Both the position numbers and the translations under genes were made by a program. From RSA11 sp965652565 (GTDB taxonomy: Bacteria > Actinomycetota > Thermoleophilia > Solirubrobacterales > 70-9), in NCBI GenBank assembly GCA_965652565.1, contig CBFGWL010000077.1, positions 1 through 13,371 on the forward strand: a stretch of 13,371 nt of DNA, in the 5' to 3' direction. How positions within the stretch are numbered: position 1 is the first letter of the stretch; the number at the start of each line of letters is the position of its first letter. Under the pieces are notes generated by a model. It worked only from the letters and a program-made list of their open reading frames with translations, made no database searches and was not told the DNA's origin. Of the stretch, positions 1 through 5,878 are shown in pieces.

Positions 1-232
1 CGAGATCGCGGGTTCGCGGGAGGGTTTGGATCGAAGCGGTGATCTCGTTGCGCTGTGTGACGAAATCGCGGGTTCGTGTGGGCCCCCCTCGCGAATGCGC
101 GATTACGACGATCCCATCGTCGAAATCGCGCACTCGTGAACCGCGCTCCCGCGAGGTCGCGCTAACGACGATGCCGTCGTTGTAACTGCGATCTCGCGCT
201 ACCGGGGTCTCGCGAGTTCGCGATTCCTCCGA
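1..232. repeat. Array of alternating inverted motifs, ~60-bp period
   Basis: Non-coding DNA built from a 12-base motif, approximately ATCGCGnnYTCG. Forward copies begin near 5, 65, 125 and 185, each 60 bp apart. Inverted copies lie between them near 33-44 (weak), 93-104, 151-162 and 213-224. Neighbouring copies pair into hairpins: 97-112 with 116-131 has one mismatch in 16 and a 3-base loop and can extend outward; 151-170 pairs imperfectly with 175-197; 188-198 pairs with 211-221 at 10 of 11 positions. The two variable central bases differ along the array but match best within a hairpin (CA with CA at 93-104 and 125-136). No open reading frame with convincing codon use covers it. The array is cut by the left window edge, so its length is unknown. 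It resembles REP/BIME-type intergenic repeats in architecture; I do not recognise the family. Confidence 0.75.
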
Positions 233-276
233 TGCGGCCCCCTCCTTCGCCGCCCATCCCCGGCGTATCGCGCCGC

Positions 277-369
277 CACGCCGCCGGGGCGCTCGCCACA
301 AGCGCCCGCGCCGCCCGGGCGCTCGCCGCTAACCCCCACGCCGCCCGCCCCGGGCGCTCACCACGCCCC
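277..369. repeat. Three-copy ~30-bp GC-rich tandem repeat
   Basis: Three consecutive units at 277-306, 307-336 and 337-369 share the pattern cRCGCCGCCSGGGCGCTCRCC with a variable end; the third carries a 3-base insertion. Part of it folds: GCGCCCG at 302-308 pairs perfectly with CGGGCGC at 316-322 around a 7-base loop. It lies just past the stop codon (374-376) of the minus-strand peptidase gene, so the hairpin could end that transcript, although no T-run follows. The stretch 233-276 between the two repeat types shows nothing recognisable. Confidence 0.6.
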
Positions 370-373
370 ACCC

Positions 374-1168
374 CTACCGCGCGCCCGCCCGCGCCCGCCC
401 GCGTCCCGCGCGCATTCCGCGGGACCGCCGCAGCTCGCGGAGCTCGTCGACGGCCGGGTCGCGGCTCCAGCCGAGGCGGTGGTGCAGCGCGACCGGGCGC
501 AGCGGCACCTCCACGCCGCCGGCGAGCACGCGGATCACCCGCGCGTCCGGCCGCGCCGAGAACGCCTCGATCGGCCGGCCGCCCTCGAAGAGCAGTCCGG
601 CGGCGTCGTCGAGCCCAAAGCCCGGCTCGAGCCCGTCGCGGACCGCGGCCAGATACGCCGTGCGCCGCTCGGGATCGCGCGCGTAGTGCACGCAGAGGCT
701 GCCCGGCAGCAACCCCATGCCGGGGGCAACCTTGGGCCGCCCCGCGGACGCCGTGATGCCACGCTCGAACCAGCACATCGCGCCCGCGCTCTGGCCGGCC
801 ATGAGAACGCCCCGCTCCAGCGCCTCGCGCATCAGGCCGAACAGCCCGTGCGCTCGCCAGATCGCGATCAGGTTGAGCATGGAGCCGCCCGCGACGTAGA
901 CGAGGTCCTGGGCGAGCAGATGCTCCCGCAGATCAACGCGCTCCCGCTCGAGGCGGAACAGCGAGACGTGGCTCGCCTCGCAGTCGAAGCGCTCCAGCGT
1001 CGCGTAGAAGCGCTGGATCCCCTCCTGGGGGTCGCCGCTCGCCGTCGGCAACAGGCAGACGCGCGGACGCTCCTTGCCGGTCAGGCGCAGCAGGTACTCG
1101 ACGATCGCGAGCTCGGCCGGCCGCGAGCGAAACTCGTGGCCGCCGAGTGCCACCAGCCGGGATGCCAC
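374..1168 (-). CDS. Peptidase E-like (family S51) protein, downstream paralogue
   Basis: 264-residue serine hydrolase of the peptidase E/cyanophycinase superfamily, whose members cleave Asp-containing peptides. The nucleophile elbow GQSAGAMCWF places Ser127; the likely catalytic His161 lies in the LLPGSLCVHY segment, and acidic residues D187-D188 follow in GFGLDDAAG. The N-terminus LVALGGHEF departs from the GGGGF loop seen in its upstream neighbour. The GTG start at 1168 is chosen because it shares one base with the upstream stop (TAGTG), suggesting translational coupling, and because it starts just before the first beta strand; the same frame continues open further upstream but runs inside the neighbour. 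The C-terminal ~20 residues are Arg/Ala/Gly-rich and probably unstructured. No signal peptide, so probably cytoplasmic. The family is clear; substrate is unknown, and cyanophycinase activity cannot be claimed. Confidence 0.87.
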   Translation of the reverse strand: MASRLVALGGHEFRSRPAELAIVEYLLRLTGKERPRVCLLPTASGDPQEGIQRFYATLERFDCEASHVSLFRLERERVDLREHLLAQDLVYVAGGSMLNLIAIWRAHGLFGLMREALERGVLMAGQSAGAMCWFERGITASAGRPKVAPGMGLLPGSLCVHYARDPERRTAYLAAVRDGLEPGFGLDDAAGLLFEGGRPIEAFSARPDARVIRVLAGGVEVPLRPVALHHRLGWSRDPAVDELRELRRSRGMRAGRGRARAGAR

Positions 1169-1992
1169 TACGCGGCCGCCCCCGCGGAGAGCGCGCGCTG
1201 CAACGCCGGGTAGGGCCTGATCCGGACGCGCGCGTCGTGCCCGGGCGCCCCGAGATACTCGATGCGCAACTCCTCCTCGACGACTCGCTCTCCCGCTCGC
1301 CGCAACGCGTAGGCGCGGGCGTGCGGGCGCGAGGAGACGACGCGGTGGAGCTGGGTGCCGACGAAATGCAGCGCGGCGCCGTCGTCGGCCGCGAAGCCCG
1401 GTTGCATCCCGGCCAGCAGCTCGCGGTGGAAGGCGTCGCGCCGGCTGGGCTCCGAGTCGAAGTGCGCCGTGAAGCTCCACGGCAGCATGCCGAGCCCGCG
1501 GACGCGCTCGGGCGCCCCGTAGTAGGCCGTGAGCGAGGTGTCGAACCAGCAGAGCGCCCCGGCGCTCAGCCCGCAAAGGACGATGCCCCGCTCCCACGCC
1601 TCGCGCAGGATCGAGTCGATGCCGTGCGCCTGCCATACCCCCAGCAGGCTGAGCAGGCTGCCGCCGCCCACGTAGATGAGGTCCTGGGCGAGGAGGTGCT
1701 CGCGAACGTCGCCCACCCCGCGCCGGCGGCGAAAGAGACCCAGGTGCGAGGCCTCCGCCCGCCCGCCCGCGAACTCCTTGTAGAAGCGCACGACGTAGTC
1801 GTCGGCGTCGCCGCTCGCGGTGGCGAGAAAGCAGACGCGCGGTCGGTCGCGCCCCGTGAGCGAGAGCACGTAGTCGTCGAGCAGCGGGTTGCCGGCCTCC
1901 ATCGAGAATCCCCCGCCGCCGAACGCCACGATCTGCCGGCTCCGCCGGGAGGCGACCCCGGGGATGCCCCTTTCAAGCAGCCTCTTCGTCAT
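1168..1992 (-). CDS. Peptidase E-like (family S51) protein, upstream paralogue
   Basis: 274-residue protein with the full S51 pattern: strand plus loop IVAFGGGGF at 21-29, GLSAGALCWFD with nucleophile Ser143, His177 in the FTAHFDSEPSRR segment, and D203-D204 in GFAADDGAAL. Expected role is hydrolysis of Asp-containing dipeptides or a related amide bond in the cytosol. It is a clear relative of the gene that follows it; both share motifs such as LLAQDL, so tandem duplication followed by divergence is likely. The ATG at 1992 has an AGGAAGG ribosome-binding site about 10 bases upstream. This start leaves about 20 extra residues before the first strand, which is long for the family; a GTG inside that extension is a less likely alternative. 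It is the first gene of a two-gene unit. Confidence 0.88.
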   Translation of the reverse strand: MTKRLLERGIPGVASRRSRQIVAFGGGGFSMEAGNPLLDDYVLSLTGRDRPRVCFLATASGDADDYVVRFYKEFAGGRAEASHLGLFRRRRGVGDVREHLLAQDLIYVGGGSLLSLLGVWQAHGIDSILREAWERGIVLCGLSAGALCWFDTSLTAYYGAPERVRGLGMLPWSFTAHFDSEPSRRDAFHRELLAGMQPGFAADDGAALHFVGTQLHRVVSSRPHARAYALRRAGERVVEEELRIEYLGAPGHDARVRIRPYPALQRALSAGAAA

Positions 1993-2183
1993 CCCCGCAC
2001 CACCTTCCTGACAGCTCGCTGACCGCTACGCCGGCGAGTATCACGATGCGTCGCAGTCCCGACCATGTGCGCGCGGTCGAGACTTCACCCCAGCCCGTTC
2101 GCCGCGCGGTCGAGCGGCCGCGGCCAAGAGGCGGTTGTGTACCCGGCGAGTTAGGAGCGCCCCGCTGGGGTAGGTTGCTCCCA
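1993..2183. other. Divergent intergenic region between peptidase pair and acyl-CoA dehydrogenase
   Basis: This 191-bp stretch separates two divergent units and must hold both promoters. It contains an exact 11-base direct repeat, GCGCGGTCGAG, at 2071-2081 and 2104-2114, spaced 33 bp (about three helical turns), which could be a protein-binding pair. The palindrome GGCCGCGGCC follows at 2116-2125. A weak -10-like GATACT on the minus strand (2043-2038) could serve the peptidase genes. The dehydrogenase reading frame extends back to an ATG at 2046, but that segment is Arg/Pro-rich and unlike the family. Confidence 0.4.
2171..2183 (+). promoter_or_regulatory. Candidate -10 element for a leaderless transcript
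   Basis: TAGGTT (2171-2176) lies exactly 7 bases before the ATG at 2184. Initiation 7 bases past a -10 hexamer would place the first transcribed base at 2183-2184, so the mRNA would begin at the start codon. No good ribosome-binding site is present and no convincing -35 box is visible. Confidence 0.35.
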
Positions 2184-3938
2184 ATGGAGGCCGCCACCCA
2201 GGCAGCGATCGAGGGCAAACCGGAGCGCGCGGTCTCGTCCTTCACCAAGGCGCTCTTCCTCGGCGAGATCCACGAGGAGCTCGTGCTCCCGTGGCCACAG
2301 CCAGACCCCGCCGAGCACGACAAGGTCCGCGGCCTGATCGCGGCCGCGCGGGAGATCGGCGACCGCGTCGACCCGCGCCGCATCGAACACGATCGCTGGG
2401 TCCCCGAAAAGCTCTTGCGCGAGCTCGGCGACGCAGGGCTGCTCGGCCTCCACGTACCCGAGCGCTACGGGGGCCAGGGCCTCTCGCAGACCGGCTACGC
2501 ACGCGTCTTCGAGACCTTCACGCACATCGACGCCACGCTCGCGATCGTGCTCGGCGTCCACCAGTCGATCGGCTACAAGGCGATCACGCTCTTCGGCACC
2601 GAGGAGCAGAAGGAGCGCTGGCTGCCCGACCTGTGCGCCGGGCGCAAGCTCGCCGCGTTCGCCCTCACGGAACCCAACGCCGGCTCGGACGCCTACGGCA
2701 TCGAGACCCGCGCCGTGCAGCAGCCCGACGGGTCGTGGCGCCTGAACGGCGAGAAGCGCTACATCGGCAACGGCTCGCGCGCCGACGTGCTGACCGTGTT
2801 CGCCCGCTGCGAGGTCGACGGCAAGGACCGCCACATCGCGCTCATCGTCGAGAGCGATATGAAGGGGTTCGAGGTCGGCGAGCGCTACGACACGATGGGC
2901 CTGCGCGGCAACGACCTGCGCCGCCTGTACTTCAAGGACGTGCGCGTTCCGCCCGAGAACGTGATCGGCGAGCCGGGCGAGGGCTTCCGGATCGCCATGC
3001 ACGTGCTCAACAACGGCAGGATCGGCCTGGGCACCGGGTCGGTCGGCGCGGCGAAGTACCTGCTCGACCTCACCATCGACCACGTCAAGGAGCGCCGCCA
3101 GTTCGGGCAGGCGCTCGCCGACTTCGAGCTCGTCCAGGACAAGGTCGGCTGGATGGTCTCCTACCTCTTCGGCCTGGAGTCCATGTGCTACCTCACCTGC
3201 GGACTCGTCGACGGCGGCATCGAGGACTACTCGCTGGAGTCCGCCATGTGCAAGATCGCCGGCACCGAGTTCCTCTGGTACGCGGCCAACCGCGCGATGC
3301 AGCTGAAGGGCGGCGCCGGCTACATGCGCGACGAGCCGTACGAGAAGGTGCTGCGCGACATCCGCATCTTCCCGATCTTCGAGGGGGCGAATGACGTGCT
3401 GCGCTCGTTCGTCGCCCTCTCCGGGCTCAAGCCACTGGGCGAGGAGCTCTCGGGCCTGGGCGAGATCAATCTCACCGACCCGATCGGCACGATCGGCGTG
3501 CTCTTCGACTATGTGGGCGGCCGCATCCAGCGCGAGCTGCGCCCCGACCGGTTCACGCGGGTGCACGACGAGCTCCGCGGCCACGCGGACGAGGTGGGCG
3601 AGCAGATCAAGGAGCTGCGCAGCGTCGGGGAGTCACTGTTGCGGGAGCACCGCAAGGACATCGTCCAGGCGCAGTTCGCGCAGAAGCGCCTCGCCGACGC
3701 GGCGGCCGACATCTTCGCCCAGATTGCGGTGCTCTCCCGCGTGACGTCGATCTTCGGCGACCAGGGCGTCGAGCCGTCGGGGCAGGAGCGCTACATCGCG
3801 GAGACGTTCTGCGAGCGCGCGGCGCGCAGGGTGCGGGCCAACTTCCGCCAGATCGAGCACAACGACGATGAGCGCATGAAGGCGATCGCGAAGCTCGCCT
3901 ACAAGCGCGGCGAGTACGGCTACGCGTTGTTCGACTGA
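2184..3938 (+). CDS. Acyl-CoA dehydrogenase, VLCAD/ACAD9-type
   Basis: 584-residue FAD enzyme catalysing the first step of beta-oxidation, acyl-CoA to trans-2-enoyl-CoA, passing electrons to an electron-transfer flavoprotein. It has the long architecture of very-long-chain dehydrogenases. The N-terminal segment SFTKALFLGEIHEE (19-32) is typical of VLCAD/ACAD9. The helical N domain follows, then the FAD/substrate motifs LTEPNAGSDA (161-170) and a beta domain to ~255. The C-terminal helical domain has RRQFGQ (304-309), LKGGAGY (374-380) and the catalytic Glu400 in IFEGANDVLR. A further helical domain (~420-584) is the VLCAD-type extension, used in mitochondrial enzymes for membrane association and dimerisation. 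The start at 2184 is chosen because the protein then begins just before the VLCAD motif. It converges with a small gene, the 3' ends overlapping by 19 bp. Chain length preference is inferred from family only. Confidence 0.93.
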   Translation: MEAATQAAIEGKPERAVSSFTKALFLGEIHEELVLPWPQPDPAEHDKVRGLIAAAREIGDRVDPRRIEHDRWVPEKLLRELGDAGLLGLHVPERYGGQGLSQTGYARVFETFTHIDATLAIVLGVHQSIGYKAITLFGTEEQKERWLPDLCAGRKLAAFALTEPNAGSDAYGIETRAVQQPDGSWRLNGEKRYIGNGSRADVLTVFARCEVDGKDRHIALIVESDMKGFEVGERYDTMGLRGNDLRRLYFKDVRVPPENVIGEPGEGFRIAMHVLNNGRIGLGTGSVGAAKYLLDLTIDHVKERRQFGQALADFELVQDKVGWMVSYLFGLESMCYLTCGLVDGGIEDYSLESAMCKIAGTEFLWYAANRAMQLKGGAGYMRDEPYEKVLRDIRIFPIFEGANDVLRSFVALSGLKPLGEELSGLGEINLTDPIGTIGVLFDYVGGRIQRELRPDRFTRVHDELRGHADEVGEQIKELRSVGESLLREHRKDIVQAQFAQKRLADAAADIFAQIAVLSRVTSIFGDQGVEPSGQERYIAETFCERAARRVRANFRQIEHNDDERMKAIAKLAYKRGEYGYALFD

Positions 3939-4150
3939 TCCTCGCGCTTGCGCTTGGCGTCCTCGACGGCCTTGCGCATCGCTTCGGTGACCTGCTCCTG
4001 CGACATCCCCGCCTCGCGTGAGGCGACCGCGAGCTGGCGCACGCCCAGCTCGATCTGCCGGTCGGAGAGGTCGTCGAGCGGAATGCCCTTGCTTGCGTAG
4101 TGCGCGCGGATCTTGGCGATCACGGCGTCCCTTGTCTCGGCCCGCGTCAT
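3920..4150 (-). CDS. Small helical protein of unknown function
   Basis: 76-residue protein that I do not recognise. It appears almost wholly alpha-helical: a charged N-terminal helix (1-20), a short turn around KGIPLDD, a second helix (~28-47), and a Lys/Glu-rich C-terminal helix (~51-70). There are no cysteines, no membrane segment and no signal peptide. The ATG at 4150 has a good ribosome-binding site (TAGGAG, ~7 bases upstream), supporting a real gene. It follows the thiolase gene on the same strand after 72 bases, so it may share that transcript. Its last 19 bases overlap the 3' end of the oppositely oriented dehydrogenase gene. A link to fatty-acid metabolism is suggested only by position. 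Confidence 0.68.
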   Translation of the reverse strand: MTRAETRDAVIAKIRAHYASKGIPLDDLSDRQIELGVRQLAVASREAGMSQEQVTEAMRKAVEDAKRKREDQSNNA

Positions 4151-4222
4151 CGACTTGCTCCTACCACGCCACGGCTGACGCTAACCGCGCCAGCCGCGCG
4201 CGGCCTCGTTTGCCTCGCGAGC

Positions 4223-5386
4223 TCAGTTGAGCCGCTCGACGATCATGGCCTCGCCCTGACCGCCGGCGACGCACATGGTCTCCAGGCCGATCTGGTGATC
4301 GTCGGTCTCCATGACGTTGAGCAGCGTGGCCATGATCCGCGCGCCGGTCATGCCGAACGGGTGGCCCAGCGCGATCGCTCCACCGTGGGTGTTGAGCTTC
4401 TCGAGCGGGATGTTGCACTCGCTCATGATCGGGATGACCTGCGCCGCGAAGGCCTCGTTGAGCTCGACCACGTCGACGTCGTCGATCGTCATGCCCGTGC
4501 GCTGGAGGACCTTCTTGATCGCGCCGATGGGCGCGACGCCCATGTACTCGGGCTCGTTGCCCCAGGTCGCCGTCGAGACGATGCGCGCCTTCGGCTTGAG
4601 GCCGAGCTCCTTCGCCTTCGTGTCGGACATGACCAGCACCGCGGCGGCGCCGTCGTTGAGCGGGCACGAGTTGCCTGCCGTCACGCCGCCGTCGCCGAAC
4701 GCCTCGGGCAGCTCGGCGAGCTTCTCGAGCGTCGAGCTCGGGCGCGGGCCGTCGTCCTTCGTGATCAGGTTGCCGTCGTGGTCGGCGATCGGGACGATCT
4801 CGCGATCGAAGAACCCGGACTCCTGCGAGGCGACGGCGAGCTCCTGCGAGCGCTGCGCGTAGCGGTCCATGTCGGCGCGCGAGACCTCGTAGCGCTTCGC
4901 GACGTTGACGGCCGTGTGACCCATCGCGATGTACGCGTCGGGCTGGCCCTCCTGCTTGCCCTGGAGCTTCTCGTTCTGATCGTCCGCCCCGGCCGCCTCG
5001 GTGCGCTCGTTGAAACGGCTCACCCACTCGACTCCCGCGGCGATATAGGCGTCGCCCTCCCCCGCCTTGATCGCGTTGCCGGCGTGGCGGATCGCGTCGA
5101 GCGAGGAGGCGCAGTAGCGCGAGATCGTGGTGCCGGTCGTCTCCTGCGTGAGCTTCTCGGAGAGCAGCACGGTGATCCGGGCGATGTTGAAGGCCTGCAG
5201 ACCCTGCGGCATTCCGCAGCCGCAATAGAGATCCTGGACGCTCGCCGGGTCGACCTCGGGGTTGCGCTCGAGCAGCTGATCGACGACGTAAGCGGTGGAC
5301 TCATCCGGTCGGAGCTGGGCCAGGGACCCCTTGAATGCGCGCCCGATGGGCGTGCGGACTGCGTCGACGATCACTGCTTCAGGCAT
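4223..5386 (-). CDS. fadA: Thiolase (acetyl-CoA acyltransferase)
   Basis: 387-residue thiolase, the usual length for the family. It catalyses CoA-dependent cleavage of 3-ketoacyl-CoA to acetyl-CoA plus a shortened acyl-CoA, the last step of beta-oxidation. All active-site motifs are present: nucleophile Cys92 in SRYCASSL, NEAF at 310-313, His342 in GGAIALGHPFGMTG, and Cys372 in CVAGGQGEA. The start codon ATG at 5386 is preceded by a strong AAGGAGG site (5402-5396) with 9-base spacing. A promoter with an embedded palindrome lies upstream, implying repressor control. It faces the acyl-CoA dehydrogenase, consistent with a shared pathway. No hydratase/3-hydroxyacyl-CoA dehydrogenase (fadB-type) gene is adjacent. 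A biosynthetic acetoacetyl-CoA thiolase role cannot be excluded from sequence, but the context favours degradation. Confidence 0.93.
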   Translation of the reverse strand: MPEAVIVDAVRTPIGRAFKGSLAQLRPDESTAYVVDQLLERNPEVDPASVQDLYCGCGMPQGLQAFNIARITVLLSEKLTQETTGTTISRYCASSLDAIRHAGNAIKAGEGDAYIAAGVEWVSRFNERTEAAGADDQNEKLQGKQEGQPDAYIAMGHTAVNVAKRYEVSRADMDRYAQRSQELAVASQESGFFDREIVPIADHDGNLITKDDGPRPSSTLEKLAELPEAFGDGGVTAGNSCPLNDGAAAVLVMSDTKAKELGLKPKARIVSTATWGNEPEYMGVAPIGAIKKVLQRTGMTIDDVDVVELNEAFAAQVIPIMSECNIPLEKLNTHGGAIALGHPFGMTGARIMATLLNVMETDDHQIGLETMCVAGGQGEAMIVERLN

Positions 5387-5421
5387 CGGTTACGGCCTCC
5401 TTGGTTGGGACGAGCCGGGAA

Positions 5422-5451
5422 GTTACAGATCACCATTGACTGGCGAGTCAA
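5422..5451 (-). promoter_or_regulatory. Candidate promoter of the thiolase gene
   Basis: On the minus strand a -35 element TTGACT (5451-5446, 5 of 6 to TTGACA) is followed after 18 bases by TGTAAC (5427-5422, 4 of 6 to TATAAT). Transcription would begin near 5415, giving a leader of about 28 bases that carries the AAGGAGG site. The -35 box lies inside the palindrome at 5435-5452. Confidence 0.5.
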
Positions 5452-5452
5452 T
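5435..5452. promoter_or_regulatory. Perfect palindromic operator candidate
   Basis: ATTGACTGGCGAGTCAAT is a perfect 7-bp inverted repeat around a 4-base centre, and is relatively AT-rich against a GC-rich background. It overlaps the -35 box and spacer of the thiolase promoter, where a bound repressor would block RNA polymerase. The size and symmetry fit a TetR-type dimer, the class that often controls fatty-acid degradation genes, but no such regulator is encoded in this window. It lies 66 bp before the rhodanese start, so that gene might also be affected. Confidence 0.6.
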
Positions 5453-5504
5453 CAGGCGGCATCCAGCCCACGGGGCCGGCACCGTTCCGCGGAGGCCGAC
5501 GGAC

Positions 5505-5518
5505 TAAGCTGCGGGGCC
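5505..5518 (+). promoter_or_regulatory. Candidate -10 element before the rhodanese gene
   Basis: TAAGCT (5505-5510) lies 8 bases before the ATG at 5519, so transcription would start within about 2 bases of the start codon. There is no ribosome-binding site, in keeping with a leaderless or nearly leaderless mRNA. No clear -35 box is seen. Confidence 0.33.
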
Positions 5519-5878
5519 ATGACCGAGCAAGCCGAAGCTGTGGTGGGCCTCGAGCCGGCGCGCATCAACGAGCTCGCCGAGGGCGGCGAGGCCGTGCTGA
5601 TCGACGTCCGCCGCGACTACGAGTACGAGGCCGGACACGCGCCCGGCGCTCGCCATATCGAGATGAACGACGTGAGCGCCAGCGCCGACACCATCCCGCG
5701 CGAGCGCACCGTCATCTTCTACTGCCGGACCGGGAATCGCTCGGCGATGGCGGCCGAGGCGTTCCGCCAGGCGGGCTTCGACGCCTACAACATGAAGGGC
5801 GGGCTGGAGGCATGGGCCGAGGCCGGCCTTCCGCTGGAGCCCGAGGGCGGCGAAGTCGCGACGCCTCGCCCGGTCTGA
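5519..5878 (+). CDS. Rhodanese-like sulfurtransferase domain protein
   Basis: 119-residue single-domain rhodanese. The conserved strand LIDVRRDYEYEAGHAPGA (27-44) is the CH2A-type region, and the active-site loop is CRTGNRS with Cys69, the residue that carries the persulfide. The downstream YNMKGGLEAWAEAGLPLE (~90-107) is the typical end of the fold. The six-residue catalytic loop suits sulfur substrates, unlike the longer loop of Cdc25-type relatives. It is cytosolic, with no signal peptide. The reading frame is open far upstream, through antisense thiolase sequence; the ATG at 5519 is chosen because it starts directly before the domain and follows a -10-like element. Its stop shares one base with the start of the next gene (TGATG), implying translational coupling to a membrane protein. 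The physiological sulfur donor and acceptor are unknown. Confidence 0.9.
   Translation: MTEQAEAVVGLEPARINELAEGGEAVLIDVRRDYEYEAGHAPGARHIEMNDVSASADTIPRERTVIFYCRTGNRSAMAAEAFRQAGFDAYNMKGGLEAWAEAGLPLEPEGGEVATPRPV

Noticed and set aside
1..232. CRISPR array
   Set aside because: Repeats are degenerate, alternate in orientation, and have no constant repeat plus unique spacer structure; no cas gene is near.
374..1636. Single long 420-codon frame as one protein
   Set aside because: The part upstream of 1168 is the wrong frame of the upstream peptidase gene and is Arg/Ala-rich; the GTG at 1168 overlapping the upstream stop is a better start.
479..2022. Plus-strand open frames opposite the two peptidase genes
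   Set aside because: They are antisense shadows with no family motifs, while the minus strand has complete S51 motifs.
2046..2183. N-terminal extension of the acyl-CoA dehydrogenase
   Set aside because: Arg/Pro-rich, lacks a ribosome-binding site and does not resemble VLCAD-type N-termini; the ATG at 2184 lies directly before the family-specific segment.
2151..3584. Long minus-strand frame (477 codons) inside the dehydrogenase gene
   Set aside because: Antisense shadow typical of high-GC coding DNA; the plus strand encodes an intact enzyme.
4100..5518. Long upstream extension of the rhodanese frame
   Set aside because: This is antisense to the thiolase gene and has no domain content; rhodanese homology begins just after 5519.
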